In this document: piece by piece, positions 53,687 through 62,221 of the stretch
Layout: every line of letters begins with the position of its first letter
Numbering within the stretch: position 1 is the stretch's first letter
DNA from: Pseudotamlana agarivorans
GTDB taxonomy: Bacteria > Bacteroidota > Bacteroidia > Flavobacteriales > Flavobacteriaceae
Assembly: GCF_018860245.1 (NCBI RefSeq)
Contig: NZ_JAHKPD010000014.1
Coordinates: 62,001 to 126,000 of the forward strand
Length of the DNA stretch: 64,000 nt
Direction: 5' to 3'
The notes under the pieces: generated by a model
Told to the model about the DNA's origin: nothing
Databases searched by the model: none
The model's input: the letters and a program-made list of their open reading frames with translations, nothing else
Translations under genes and position numbers: made by a program

Positions 53687-54323
53687 AAGGAGCTATTTGG
53701 GTTATCACTGAAAAGAGATAGCAAGGTAATAAAAATAAAATATTTAAGCTGGCAAACCTAATACATATTAAATAAAACTTGATACGGATACAGTATGTAT
53801 CTTACTCCTATTCATAGGCATTTCAAAAAAAATGGTACAGATACGGCACATTTATATCAACCTATTTACCGATACAGAAAGTAACACCACTTATTTAATA
53901 AGGCTTCAAATAAAAAAAGTACAAATCTGGCGTATCAAATATTCAAAATAATCAAACTAAATCATATAATTATTTAAATATGATTCAAAAAACTTCTAAA
54001 AGTTTATTCTTAATGAAGCATTAGGTGTAAAGCCTAAAGATAGTTGCTCTATACGATTCACCTCATCTAGATTATTAACTTGATTATTGTCAATTCTGTA
54101 AAAAACAGATAGTGGTATTTGACGTGTATAAATGTTTTGAAATGACAGCCCTAAAACACCTTTTGTTTTACTGTTTTTAGAAAACTTAAAATTTTGGATA
54201 AACTCAACATGTATTATTTATTCATAATACAGGTACAGTGTTTACAGGCTTAACATCGTATTTGTGATATTATAGTTTAACTCAATTTTAGAAGAATACT
54301 AAAAAACAGCTATCAAGACAAGC
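53687..54323. other. Region of decayed genes and short repeats
   Basis: Besides the TonB receptor remnant at 53996-54217, the left part shows scattered words GATACGGATAC (53781-53791), GGTACAGATACGG (53834-53846) and GATACAGA (53871-53878). There is no intact gene. Confidence 0.4.
53996..54217 (-). pseudogene. C-terminal remnant of a TonB-dependent outer-membrane receptor
   Basis: On the minus strand an open segment ends at TAG (53998-53996) and reads, near its end, SLGFTPNASLRINF. Earlier strands read LGLSFQNIYTRQIPLSVFYR and HVEFIQNFKFSKN. The alternation and the final Phe are typical of the last beta-strands of TonB-dependent receptors and other outer-membrane barrels. The frame is closed on the upstream side by TAA (plus 54218-54220), so only about 73 residues remain. 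Together with the propeller fragment it marks a decayed transport locus. Confidence 0.55.
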
Positions 54324-54923
54324 TTACTTATGTCTCCCTTTCAATTCAGCTTCAATATCTTTTAGAGTGAATCCTTTTGCTTGAAGCAACATTAAGTAGT
54401 GAAACAATAAATCTGCAGACTCATAAAGGAACAACTCATCGTTATTATCCATGGCTTCAATAACAGTTTCCACGGCCTCCTCGCCTACTTTTTGAGCGAC
54501 TTTATTGATGCCTTTTGAAAACAAACTGGCTACGTAAGATTTTTTTGTATCCTTATTAGCTACGCGCTCAGCAATAACATCTTCTAAAGCTGAAAAGAAA
54601 CCGTAAGACGACTTGTTTTCTTCCGCCCAACAGGTATCTGTTCCAGTGTGACAAGTTGGTCCAGCAGGCTTTACTTGAATTAAAAGCGAATCGTTATCGC
54701 AGTCATTTTTAATACTAACAACATTTAAAAAATTCCCGCTTTCTTCACCTTTTGTCCATAGACGTTGTTTACTTCTACTGAAAAAAGTAACCTGATTCGT
54801 TTCTACAGTTTTCTCATAAGATTCTGCATTCATGTAACCCAACATTAAAACTTTACTTGTTGTAGCATCTTGAATGATGGCTGGAACTAACCCTTGTGCG
54901 TCGTATTTAATAGTCATGATCAT
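54324..54923 (-). CDS. hisIE: Bifunctional phosphoribosyl-AMP cyclohydrolase / phosphoribosyl-ATP pyrophosphatase
   Basis: 199 residues; a second ATG at 54917 (MTIKYDAQGL) is also plausible. The HisI domain has DNDSLLIQVKP, PTCHTGTDTCW (zinc Cys residues) and the RSKQRLWTKGEESGN motif (about 50-64). The HisE domain is at about 105-199 with GEEAVETVIEA (about 151-161). They perform steps 2 and 3 of histidine synthesis. It is the last gene of the his operon. Confidence 0.95.
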   Translation of the reverse strand: MIMTIKYDAQGLVPAIIQDATTSKVLMLGYMNAESYEKTVETNQVTFFSRSKQRLWTKGEESGNFLNVVSIKNDCDNDSLLIQVKPAGPTCHTGTDTCWAEENKSSYGFFSALEDVIAERVANKDTKKSYVASLFSKGINKVAQKVGEEAVETVIEAMDNNDELFLYESADLLFHYLMLLQAKGFTLKDIEAELKGRHK

Positions 54924-54934
54924 TTCTTTTAATA

Positions 54935-54954
54935 TTACTGAATCTATTCAGTAA
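54935..54954. repeat. Hairpin repeat in the hisIE-hisF gap
   Basis: TTACTGAAT-ct-ATTCAGTAA is a perfect 9-bp inverted repeat between the hisF stop and the hisIE start. It is one of several such hairpins in this operon. Confidence 0.6.
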
Positions 54955-54966
54955 ACTTGAGCCGTC

Positions 54967-55722
54967 TTAAAGACGCACTTCTATATTATTTTGTTTTAAT
55001 TCTTTTTTTAATTCAGGAATTGGAATTTCTCCAAAATGAAAAACACTAGCCGCTAGAGCTGCATCCGATTTTCCTTCCACAAAAGTATCAATAAAATGCT
55101 GTACATTCCCTGCTCCACCAGAAGCAATGATAGGAATATTTAGTGTTTCAGATAACTTTGACAAAGCTTCATTAGCAAAACCGTTTTTGGTACCATCATG
55201 ATTCATCGAAGTAAATAAAATTTCTCCTGCACCACGCTGCTCTACTTCCTTTGCCCATTCAAACAAATCAATTTCCGTTGGAATACTTCCTCCTGCTAAA
55301 TGCACTTTCCATTGTCCATCCACTTGTTTCGCATCAATGGCTACTACCACACACTGGCTTCCAAATTTATTAGACAACTCGTTAACCAATTCCGGTCTTT
55401 TCACTGCTGAAGAATTTATAGACACCTTATCAGCTCCGCATTGCAACAAAGCATCAACATGCTCAACAGAAGAAATACCACCACCAACAGTAAACGGAAT
55501 ATTCACTTGTTCTGCAACGCGTAAAACCATCTCTAAGGTCGTACCTCTCCCTTCAAGAGTGGCTGAAATATCTAAAAACACCAATTCGTCGGCGCCTTGT
55601 TCTGCATATTGTTTAGCCAATTCTACAGGGTCGCCAGCATCGCGTAAATCTACAAAATTCACACCTTTTACAGTTCGTCCGTTTTTAATATCCAAACACG
55701 GTACAATTCGTTTTGTTAACAT
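54967..55722 (-). CDS. hisF: Imidazole glycerol phosphate synthase, cyclase subunit
   Basis: 251 residues of the HisF (beta-alpha)8 barrel: [20 protein letters not shown] at the start, [12 protein letters not shown] (about 77-88) and [12 protein letters not shown] (about 218-229), which hold the phosphate sites. Asp11 in CLDIKNG and the barrel Asp ([11 protein letters not shown], about 126-136) are the catalytic pair. With HisH it makes imidazole glycerol phosphate and AICAR. It lies 43 bp before hisIE and 90 bp after hisA. Confidence 0.96.
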   Translation of the reverse strand: MLTKRIVPCLDIKNGRTVKGVNFVDLRDAGDPVELAKQYAEQGADELVFLDISATLEGRGTTLEMVLRVAEQVNIPFTVGGGISSVEHVDALLQCGADKVSINSSAVKRPELVNELSNKFGSQCVVVAIDAKQVDGQWKVHLAGGSIPTEIDLFEWAKEVEQRGAGEILFTSMNHDGTKNGFANEALSKLSETLNIPIIASGGAGNVQHFIDTFVEGKSDAALAASVFHFGEIPIPELKKELKQNNIEVRL

Positions 55723-55776
55723 TTATTATTTTTTTGTATTTCCATCTAGTTGGAAACTTTTATCTACTTTAATTAG

Positions 55777-55796
55777 ATTTCCGCCTTCGCGGAAAT
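55777..55796. repeat. Hairpin repeat in the hisF-hisA gap
   Basis: ATTTCCGC-cttc-GCGGAAAT, a perfect 8-bp stem with a 4-base loop, of the same family as copies near hisG/hisD and hisD/hisC. A weaker TTTCC/GGAAA pair lies just upstream (55738-55756). Confidence 0.65.
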
Positions 55797-55812
55797 AGAA
55801 AAAACATTTTTT

Positions 55813-56547
55813 TTAAACGTATTTTTCTAATTGATGTAAACTAATTCTATTTTCATAAATCGCTTTGCCTATAATAACCCCTTCACAACCTAAATCTCTC
55901 AGTTTTGGTATTTCTCCAATTTCTGAAATTCCTCCAGAAGCTATGAGCTTTATGGATTGCCCTCTACTACTATTAGAACATTCAGTGATAATTTGTTTGT
56001 ATAGATCAAAAGAAGGCCCTTCTAACATACCGTCTTTCGAAATATCTGTACAAATCACGTATTTAATGCTTTTCTTTTGATATCCTTTGATAAACGGAAG
56101 CAACTCCTCTTCACTATCTTCTTGCCATCCACTAATAGCTACCTTCCCATCATTACTATCGGCACCTAAAATGATTTTTTCACTCCCATATTTAGAAATC
56201 CAACCCTCAAAGGTTTCACGATCTTTTACTGCAATACTTCCGCCAGTAATTTGTTTAGCGCCAGAATTAAAAGCGATATGTAAATCTTCATCAGACTTTA
56301 AACCGCCTCCAAAATCAATTTTCAATTTTGTTTTTGAAGCAATTTGTTCCAATACTTTATAATTTACAATATGTTTCGCTTTAGCCCCGTCCAAATCTAC
56401 AAGATGCAAATTCTCAATTCCAGAAGCTTCAAACATTTTAGCGACTTCTAAAGGATTCTCATTATACACTTTTTTGGTGTTATAATCACCTTTGGTTAAA
56501 CGAACACATTTTCCGTCTATAATATCTATGGCTGGGATTATTCTCAT
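55813..56547 (-). CDS. hisA: Phosphoribosylformimino-5-aminoimidazole carboxamide ribotide isomerase
   Basis: About 244 residues from the ATG at 56547 ([20 protein letters not shown]); an upstream ATG at 56565 gives six extra residues. Catalytic Asp9 is in PAIDIIDGK and the second Asp in [15 protein letters not shown] (about 130-144). [10 protein letters not shown] (about 80-89) and SGGISEIGE (about 193-201) are the phosphate loops of the HisA barrel. It performs the Amadori rearrangement of step 4. It reads between hisH (with a GIY-YIG gene between) and hisF. Confidence 0.96.
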   Translation of the reverse strand: MRIIPAIDIIDGKCVRLTKGDYNTKKVYNENPLEVAKMFEASGIENLHLVDLDGAKAKHIVNYKVLEQIASKTKLKIDFGGGLKSDEDLHIAFNSGAKQITGGSIAVKDRETFEGWISKYGSEKIILGADSNDGKVAISGWQEDSEEELLPFIKGYQKKSIKYVICTDISKDGMLEGPSFDLYKQIITECSNSSRGQSIKLIASGGISEIGEIPKLRDLGCEGVIIGKAIYENRISLHQLEKYV

Positions 56548-56564
56548 TTGATGGTTTTTTGTCA

Positions 56565-56585
56565 ACCCTGAATTAATTTCAGGGT
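56565..56585. repeat. Hairpin repeat beside the GIY-YIG gene, hisA side
   Basis: ACCCTGAA-ttaat-TTCAGGGT, a perfect 8-bp stem with a 5-base loop, followed by CTTTTTATT. It has the layout of the repeats at 8422 and 56892 and lies 7 bp before the end of the GIY-YIG gene. Confidence 0.7.
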
Positions 56586-56592
56586 CTTTTTA

Positions 56593-56868
56593 TTATATTA
56601 TTAATGTTTTTAAATTGGGATTAGAATGCTTTATTAAATTCCATTTCCATTCTTTATGCCAATTTTTTAGTTGTTGTTCTCTTTTTCTTGCTAAATCAAT
56701 ATTTGTGAAATCTTCAAAATAAACTAGGTCTGTAACATTATATTTTTTTGTAAACAACGCTCCAGTTCCTTTTTTATGAGCTTCAATTCTCTTGACTAAA
56801 TTGTTCGTATAACCAATATATAAAGTTGTTCTATTTTTATTTGTTAATATATAGCAATAAAATTTCAA
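56593..56868 (-). CDS. GIY-YIG endonuclease-domain protein inserted in the his operon
   Basis: 91 residues, the UPF0213/YhbQ-like single-domain GIY-YIG type. The catalytic features are YILTNKNRTTLYIGYTNNL (GIY-YIG written YIL...YIGYT, about 6-24), Arg at VKRIEAHK and the Glu in KREQQLKNWHKEWK. Small proteins of this type cut or repair DNA or structured nucleic acid; the substrate is unknown. It has no part in histidine synthesis. It lies between hisH and hisA, with CTGAA-type hairpin repeats on both sides (56565-56585 and 56892-56912). Confidence 0.88.
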   Translation of the reverse strand: MKFYCYILTNKNRTTLYIGYTNNLVKRIEAHKKGTGALFTKKYNVTDLVYFEDFTNIDLARKREQQLKNWHKEWKWNLIKHSNPNLKTLII

Positions 56869-56891
56869 TTTAATAATAATTTAAAAAACAG

Positions 56892-56912
56892 ATTCTGAAA
56901 CAAGTTCAGAAT
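56892..56912. repeat. Hairpin repeat beside the GIY-YIG gene, hisH side
   Basis: ATTCTGAA-acaag-TTCAGAAT, a perfect 8-bp stem with a 5-base loop, of the same type as 56565-56585. It lies 23 bp upstream of the GIY-YIG start and 4 bp from the hisH stop. Confidence 0.7.
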
Positions 56913-56916
56913 GGAA

Positions 56917-57558
56917 TTAAAGTTTTAAAAAATTTTCTAAAATTTTTTGACCTTGAATTCCACTTTTTTCTGGGTGAAATTGTACGCCGTAAAAATTATT
57001 GTGCTGTAAAGCGGAGGCGTAATTAAGACCATAATCTGTTTTGGCTATGGTTTCGTTACAATGCTCGGCATAATAACTGTGTACAAGATACATGTATTCG
57101 TTTTCTTTGATGCCTTTAAATAAATCGGATTTTAAATCTTTAATAACGTTCCAACCCATTTGTGGTACTTTCACGTCATTTGAAAAACGTTTTACTTCGG
57201 TTTGAAAAACGCCAAGACCTTTTGTGTTACCTTCTTCACTAGACAGACAAAGCAGTTGCATTCCTAAACAAATGCCTAAAACAGGCTGTTTTAATCGCGG
57301 AATTAAAGTATCCAATCCTGTTTCTTTCAACATTTTCATTGCCGAACTTGCTTCACCTACTCCAGGGAAAATCACTTTATCGGCTGCCTTAATGACTTCT
57401 GGGTTGTTAGACAAAACGGCATCCACACCTAAACGTTTAAAAGCAAACTGTATGCTTTTAATGTTTCCTGCGCCATAATTTATGATAACTACGGAAGAAG
57501 CCCCATCTAGCTTCCCCGAAGCGGAAGAACTCTCACTCATGTCTTTAAACTCGCTCAT
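56917..57558 (-). CDS. hisH: Imidazole glycerol phosphate synthase, glutaminase subunit
   Basis: 213 residues, about 20 more than usual. The core starts VVIINYGAGNIKSIQFA, has the nucleophile Cys in PVLGICLGMQLLCL (about 95-108) and the His-Glu pair in FYGVQFHPEKSGIQG (about 187-201). HisH hydrolyses glutamine and passes ammonia to HisF. The first 22 residues (MSEFKDMSESSSASGKLDG) are unlike HisH and are partly encoded by a hairpin-type repeat at 57511-57527. A later start is possible but no good ATG exists in the core. Confidence 0.93.
   Translation of the reverse strand: MSEFKDMSESSSASGKLDGASSVVIINYGAGNIKSIQFAFKRLGVDAVLSNNPEVIKAADKVIFPGVGEASSAMKMLKETGLDTLIPRLKQPVLGICLGMQLLCLSSEEGNTKGLGVFQTEVKRFSNDVKVPQMGWNVIKDLKSDLFKGIKENEYMYLVHSYYAEHCNETIAKTDYGLNYASALQHNNFYGVQFHPEKSGIQGQKILENFLKL
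57511..57527. repeat. Hairpin-type repeat within the hisH 5' coding end
   Basis: CTTCC-ccgaagc-GGAAG, a 5-bp stem with a 7-base loop, related to the ATTTCCGC-type repeats elsewhere in the his operon. Read in frame it codes for the non-conserved N-terminus of HisH. Confidence 0.5.
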
Positions 57559-57611
57559 TGTTTATTAACTTATCTTATAAATTTTATTCTTTTTTCAGGA
57601 ACTCTTTAATT

Positions 57612-57633
57612 CCCCCTCCTGGGGGTTAGGGGG
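57612..57633. repeat. C/G-rich hairpin repeat in the hisH-hisB gap
   Basis: CCCCC-tcct-GGGGG (57612-57625) followed by TTAGGGGG. A similar TTCCCC..GGGGTTAGGGG word is a frequent interspersed sequence in Bacteroidetes genomes, from memory. It precedes the hisB stop by a few bases. Confidence 0.6.
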
Positions 57634-57634
57634 C

Positions 57635-58771
57635 TTACAACATCCCCTTTGTTGATGGTAAAAACATTTTGTTTGAATCCCGTTTTACCGCCATTTTCAT
57701 AGCTTTAGCAAAGGCTTTAAAAATACCTTCAATTTTATGGTGTTCGTTTACACCTTCAGCTTTTACGTTTAGGTTACATTTTGCGCCATCTGTGAATGAT
57801 TTAAACAAGTGGTAAAACATTTCAGTAGGCATATCTCCTATTTTCTCTCTTTTGAATTCAGCATCCCATTCTAGCCAATTTCTACCACCAAAATCAACCG
57901 CAACTTGTGCTAAACAATCATCCATTGGCAAACAGAATCCGTAACGCTCGATTCCTAATTTATTACCAAGTGCTTTATTGAATAATTCACCGAGGGCAAT
58001 CATAGTATCTTCTATGGTATGGTGCTCGTCTACTGCCAAATCACCATTCACTTTAATAGTTAAATCCATGGCACCATGACGACCAATTTGATCTAACATG
58101 TGGTCGAAAAATGATAAACCAGTATCGATATCATTTTTCCCAGAACCGTCTAAATTGATTTTTATATAAATCTGCGTTTCGTTGGTATTTCTTGTGATTT
58201 CGGCAACGCGATCTTTTAACTTTAAAAACTCGTAGATTTCCTTCCAATCGGTGCTCGTTAAAGCGATACAATCGTTGATTTCTTGCTGTGAGGCTTCAGT
58301 TTCATCGGCACCTAATTCCGGGTTTTCAGAAAGATAGATTCCTTTCGCTCCCAGGTTTTTTGCTAATTCCATATCTGTAATACGATCACCTAAAACAAAC
58401 GAGTTTTCTAAATCATAGTCTTCAGAAAAATACTTTGTTAACAACCCTGTTTTAGGTTTACGAGTTTCAGCATTTTCATGCGGAAAGGTCTTATCTATAT
58501 GAATATCGGTAAATGAAATCCCTTCTTTTTCAAAAGCAGAAATTACTTTGTTTTGTGCAGGCCAAAAGGTATCTTCAGGAAAAGAATCTGTTCCTAAACC
58601 GTCTTGGTTAGTTACCATTACTAATTCGTAATCCAATTCGCTGGCAATTTTAGCCATGTATTGAAATACTTTGGGGTAAAATTCAAGTTTTTCTAAACTA
58701 TCCAATTGGTAATCTACTGGCGGCTCCAACACTAAAGTGCCATCGCGATCTATAAACAGTACTTTTTTCAT
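57635..58771 (-). CDS. hisB: Bifunctional histidinol-phosphatase / imidazoleglycerol-phosphate dehydratase
   Basis: 378 residues. The N-terminal HAD phosphatase (about 1-165) starts [17 protein letters not shown] with the DxD nucleophile and has [18 protein letters not shown] (about 122-139). The C-terminal dehydratase (about 185-378) has two metal motifs: [10 protein letters not shown] (about 246-255) and [13 protein letters not shown] (about 340-352), plus [14 protein letters not shown]. It dehydrates IGP and later removes phosphate from histidinol phosphate. The ATG overlaps the hisC stop by one base, so the two are coupled. Confidence 0.96.
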   Translation of the reverse strand: MKKVLFIDRDGTLVLEPPVDYQLDSLEKLEFYPKVFQYMAKIASELDYELVMVTNQDGLGTDSFPEDTFWPAQNKVISAFEKEGISFTDIHIDKTFPHENAETRKPKTGLLTKYFSEDYDLENSFVLGDRITDMELAKNLGAKGIYLSENPELGADETEASQQEINDCIALTSTDWKEIYEFLKLKDRVAEITRNTNETQIYIKINLDGSGKNDIDTGLSFFDHMLDQIGRHGAMDLTIKVNGDLAVDEHHTIEDTMIALGELFNKALGNKLGIERYGFCLPMDDCLAQVAVDFGGRNWLEWDAEFKREKIGDMPTEMFYHLFKSFTDGAKCNLNVKAEGVNEHHKIEGIFKAFAKAMKMAVKRDSNKMFLPSTKGML

Positions 58772-59817
58772 TATATAGATTTTAAAGTCTCTATTAATAT
58801 TTTATTTTCATCTGGTCTTCCAACCGTGAATCGTAAAGTGTTTTTACAACCTGGTTGCGTAGTTCTATTTCTAATTACAATGCCTTTTTCAATAAGCTGA
58901 TTGTAACGTTTTGTAGCATCATCCACTTTTGCTAAAATGAAATTAGCATCGGTAGGATATATTTCAGAAACAAAATCTACCGCCTTTAAAGCTTCCATTA
59001 AAAGTGTTCGTTCTTCTAAAATACTTTTAATTTGTTGTGCTGTTAAATCCTTATTCTGAAGTTGGGCAATCGCCTTTTGTTGTGTTAATTCGTTCACATT
59101 GTACGGCGGTTTCAATCGGTTTAAAACTGAAATAATGGCCTCGGAAGCATAACAAATCCCTAAACGAATACCTGCCATACCATAGGCCTTGGAAAGTGTT
59201 TGCGTAACAATTAAATTTGGAAATTCTACTAATCTACTTACCCAACTTTCCTCTTTAGAAAAATCAATGTAAGCTTCATCAATAACGACAATACCTTTAA
59301 ACGTTTTGATTAACTTTGAAATCGCTTCTGCCTCAAAACTGTTCCCAGTAGGATTGTTTGGCGAACATAAAAACAACAATTTACTTTTTTCGTTTGCTGT
59401 TGCTAAAATAGCATCAACTTTGGGTTGAAAATTAGCATCTAATTGAACTTCTTGGATTGCAATGGCATTGATATTGGCTAAAACACTGTACATCCCATAT
59501 GTTGGTGGCAAGGTGATGACATTATCTTGATTGGGCTCGCAAAAAGCTCTGAAAATTAAATCCAAAACTTCATCGCTACCATTTCCTAAAAGGATATTTT
59601 TAGTAGAAACACCTTTTATTTCAGACAATAAGCCTTTTACGGTACGTTGTTGCGGATCAGGATAACGATTAACGCCGTTTTCATACGGGTTTTCGTTAGC
59701 ATCCAAAAACACCATGTCGTCACTATTTCCTTGAAACTCATCTCTTGCAGAGGAATAAGGTTTTAATGCTTTTATGGTTGGACGCGTTATAGCGTCTAGG
59801 TTAAATTCTGTATTCAT
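58771..59817 (-). CDS. hisC: Histidinol-phosphate aminotransferase
   Basis: 348 residues of the fold-type I PLP family. The substrate region [10 protein letters not shown] (about 38-47), [15 protein letters not shown] and the PLP Lys in [16 protein letters not shown] (about 205-220) are all present; FTVGRPDEN lies near the end. It transfers an amino group from glutamate to imidazole acetol phosphate. It lies between hisB (overlapping) and hisD. Confidence 0.96.
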   Translation of the reverse strand: MNTEFNLDAITRPTIKALKPYSSARDEFQGNSDDMVFLDANENPYENGVNRYPDPQQRTVKGLLSEIKGVSTKNILLGNGSDEVLDLIFRAFCEPNQDNVITLPPTYGMYSVLANINAIAIQEVQLDANFQPKVDAILATANEKSKLLFLCSPNNPTGNSFEAEAISKLIKTFKGIVVIDEAYIDFSKEESWVSRLVEFPNLIVTQTLSKAYGMAGIRLGICYASEAIISVLNRLKPPYNVNELTQQKAIAQLQNKDLTAQQIKSILEERTLLMEALKAVDFVSEIYPTDANFILAKVDDATKRYNQLIEKGIVIRNRTTQPGCKNTLRFTVGRPDENKILIETLKSI

Positions 59818-59826
59818 TATTATGAG

Positions 59827-59846
59827 ATTCCTGCCTACGCAGGAAT
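59827..59846. repeat. Hairpin repeat in the hisC-hisD gap
   Basis: ATTCCTGC-ctac-GCAGGAAT, perfect 8-bp stem, 4-base loop, preceded by GAG. It fills most of the 33-bp gap. Confidence 0.7.
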
Positions 59847-59850
59847 AAGT

Positions 59851-61134
59851 TTATTTTAAATCTTTTAATCGAATGCTTACCGCATTTTTATGAGCCTGTA
59901 AACCTTCTGCTGCAGCCATGAGTTCAATCGTTTCCCCAATATTTAAAATCCCTTCTTTGGATATTTTTTGGAAGGTCATACTCTTCATGAAACTATCTAA
60001 ATTCACACCCGAATACGCTTTTGAAAAGCCATTTGTAGGCAAGGTATGATTGGTTCCCGAAGCATAATCTCCAGCACTTTCTGGAGTATAATCTCCAATA
60101 AATACAGAGCCCGCATTACTGATTCCGTTGATGTATAAATCTTCGTTTTTTGAACAAATGATAAAATGTTCTGGACCATATTCATCAATTAATTCTAAAC
60201 CTAAATCATCATTTTCTATGTAGATCAGCTTGGAATTAGCAATAGATTTTTCTGCTATCGCTTTACGCGGAAGAACGGCTAACTGAGATTCAACTTCTTT
60301 TGAAACCTCTTCGATTAAATCTTTTGAAGTAGATACCAAAATAACTTGACTATCGGTACCATGTTCAGCCTGACTTAATAAATCGGAAGCAATATAGGAA
60401 GCATTTGCCGTATCATCTGCAACCACCAATAATTCACTTGGTCCAGCAGGCATGTCTATAGCTACACCATGCTTAGTAGCCAGTTGTTTAGCTACGGTTA
60501 CAAACTGATTTCCTGGTCCGAAAATTTTATATACTTGCGGAATAGATTCTGTTCCAAAAGTCATTCCTGCAATAGCTTGTATCCCTCCTACTTTAATAAT
60601 TTTTGTGACACCACAAAGATTTGCAGCGAACAAAATTTCAGGAGCTAATTTGCCTTCTTTGTTTGGAGGAGAGCATAACACAATCTCTTTACAACCCGCA
60701 ATTTGCGCAGGAACAGCAAGCATTAAAACTGTTGAAAATAATGGTGCAGTTCCACCAGGGATATACAACCCAACTTTTTGAATAGGACGTTTTTCTTGCC
60801 AGCATTGTACACCATTTGCCGTTTCAATATCTATTCTAGAAGTTTTCTGCGCGGCATGAAAACATTCGATATTCGTTTTTGCTAATTTTATGGCCTTCTG
60901 AAGTTTTTCAGGAACTAATGCGATAGCTTCTTGAATTTCTTCGGAAGAAACCACATTAGAACCCAATGAAACACCATCAAACTTTAAAGTGTATTTTTTT
61001 ATAGCAATTTCTTTATCAAGAGAAACTTCATTAAAAATTTCATTGACAGTGCTTTCAATATCATTTACCGTTTGCGTTGGTCGTTTTAAAATCTCCGACC
61101 AAGTCTCGCGCTTGGGATTATTTATGATTTGCAT
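59851..61134 (-). CDS. hisD: Histidinol dehydrogenase
   Basis: 427 residues. It has VGLYIPGGTAPLFSTVLMLA (about 116-135), FGPGNQFVTVAKQL (about 198-211), MPAGPSELLVVADD (about 220-233) and the zinc and catalytic region SAGDYASGTNHTLPTNG (about 357-373). It oxidises histidinol to histidine in two NAD steps with a bound zinc. It lies between hisG (119 bp upstream, with two hairpin repeats) and hisC. Confidence 0.96.
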   Translation of the reverse strand: MQIINNPKRETWSEILKRPTQTVNDIESTVNEIFNEVSLDKEIAIKKYTLKFDGVSLGSNVVSSEEIQEAIALVPEKLQKAIKLAKTNIECFHAAQKTSRIDIETANGVQCWQEKRPIQKVGLYIPGGTAPLFSTVLMLAVPAQIAGCKEIVLCSPPNKEGKLAPEILFAANLCGVTKIIKVGGIQAIAGMTFGTESIPQVYKIFGPGNQFVTVAKQLATKHGVAIDMPAGPSELLVVADDTANASYIASDLLSQAEHGTDSQVILVSTSKDLIEEVSKEVESQLAVLPRKAIAEKSIANSKLIYIENDDLGLELIDEYGPEHFIICSKNEDLYINGISNAGSVFIGDYTPESAGDYASGTNHTLPTNGFSKAYSGVNLDSFMKSMTFQKISKEGILNIGETIELMAAAEGLQAHKNAVSIRLKDLK

Positions 61135-61149
61135 GATTAAACTTTTTTT

Positions 61150-61169
61150 ATTTCCGCGAAAGCGAAAAT
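61150..61169. repeat. Hairpin repeat 1 in the hisD-hisG gap
   Basis: ATTTCCGC-gaaa-GCGAAAAT, an 8-bp stem with one wobble on the minus strand and a 4-base loop. Same family as 55777 and 59827. Confidence 0.6.
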
Positions 61170-61214
61170 CTCTTAAAACTAACTTAGTTCATGAATAGTA
61201 AAACTTCTCATAAG

Positions 61215-61234
61215 ATCCCCACTTGCGTGGAAAT
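61215..61234. repeat. Hairpin repeat 2 in the hisD-hisG gap
   Basis: ATCCCCAC-ttgc-GTGGAAAT, 8-bp stem with one wobble on the minus strand and a 4-base loop. It lies 20 bp from the hisG stop. Confidence 0.55.
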
Positions 61235-61253
61235 TAAAAATACGTACAGTAGT

Positions 61254-62111
61254 TTACAGCACCATTTTTTCAATAGGACATACTAAAATTCCTTGAGCTC
61301 CCTTAGCTTTCAAGTCATCAATAACATTCCAAAATTCGTTTTTACTTATCACCGAGTGAATGGAACTCCACCCTTCTTCTGCTAAAGGTAAAACCGTCGG
61401 ACTTTTCATACCTGGTAATACATTTATAATATCTTGAACCTTATCATTAGGTGCATTTAATAACACATATTTAGAATCTCTACCTTTTAAAACAGATTTA
61501 ATTCTAAATTGAATAGTATCTAAAATAGCCTGTTTTTCATCTGTTAAAATTGGAGATACTGCCAAAACAGCTTCCGAAGTTAAAATAGTTTCAACTTCCT
61601 TAAGATTATTTTTAAACAGCGTGCTTCCACTAGAAACGATATCGCAAATAGCATCTGCTAAGCCTATATTTGGCGCGATTTCTACAGAGCCGTTAATAAT
61701 GTGAAGATTTGCATTTACACCGTTTTCCTTTAAATACATTTCTACTGTATTTGGATAAGATGTTGCTATACGTTTACCTTCTAAATCTTTAATAGAGCTA
61801 TATTCTGTTGTTTTTGGCACAGCAATACAAACGCGACATGTAGAAAAACCTAGCTTTTCAACCACATTAATACCGTTTCCTTTTTCAATTAAAACATTTT
61901 CACCAATAATAGCAGCATCAACAACACCATCTTTTAAATATTGTGGAATGTCTCCATTTCTAAGGTAAAAAACTTCTACAGGAAAATTTCTAGCCGAGGC
62001 CTTTAATTGATCGATACCATTATCGATTGAAATTCCTATGTCTTTTAAAATCCGCATCGAATCTTCGTTTAAACGACCCGACTTTTGTACTGCAATTCTT
62101 AATTTACTCAT
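61254..62111 (-). CDS. hisG: ATP phosphoribosyltransferase, long form
   Basis: About 285 residues from the ATG at 62111 (MSKLRIAVQKSGRLNEDSMR); the frame stays open upstream through the attenuator and should not be used. LRIAVQKSGRL, PVEVFYLRNGDIPQYLKDG and the PRPP loop IVSSGSTLFKNN (about 165-176) are present. The C-terminal 75 residues form the regulatory domain of the HisG long form, so no HisZ is needed, and feedback inhibition by histidine is expected. It catalyses the first step and is the first structural gene after the his leader. Confidence 0.95.
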   Translation of the reverse strand: MSKLRIAVQKSGRLNEDSMRILKDIGISIDNGIDQLKASARNFPVEVFYLRNGDIPQYLKDGVVDAAIIGENVLIEKGNGINVVEKLGFSTCRVCIAVPKTTEYSSIKDLEGKRIATSYPNTVEMYLKENGVNANLHIINGSVEIAPNIGLADAICDIVSSGSTLFKNNLKEVETILTSEAVLAVSPILTDEKQAILDTIQFRIKSVLKGRDSKYVLLNAPNDKVQDIINVLPGMKSPTVLPLAEEGWSSIHSVISKNEFWNVIDDLKAKGAQGILVCPIEKMVL

Positions 62112-62151
62112 TATATTGGTTTTATGAGTTTGAAACAATCTTTTTGGCTGT

Positions 62152-62191
62152 AAAAAAAATAAAAACCCGCTTGATTGTCTCAAACGGGTTT
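62152..62191 (-). terminator. his attenuator terminator
   Basis: On the minus strand AAACCCGTTTGA (62191-62180) pairs with TCAAGCGGGTTT (62174-62163): 12 bp with one G-U pair and loop GACAA, then TTATTTTTTTT. It sits between the leader peptide and the hisG start. The word CGCTTGATTG (plus 62168-62177) in its right arm is repeated exactly at 62228-62237 inside the leader, which can pair with the left arm to form an antiterminator. Confidence 0.85.
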
Positions 62192-62221
62192 AAAATATAT
62201 TTAAATTTACTCAATACATTC

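Noticed and set aside
61254-62183. Longer HisG starting at 62183
   Set aside because: The added codons run through the attenuator hairpin and T-run; the ATG at 62111 starts the usual HisG.
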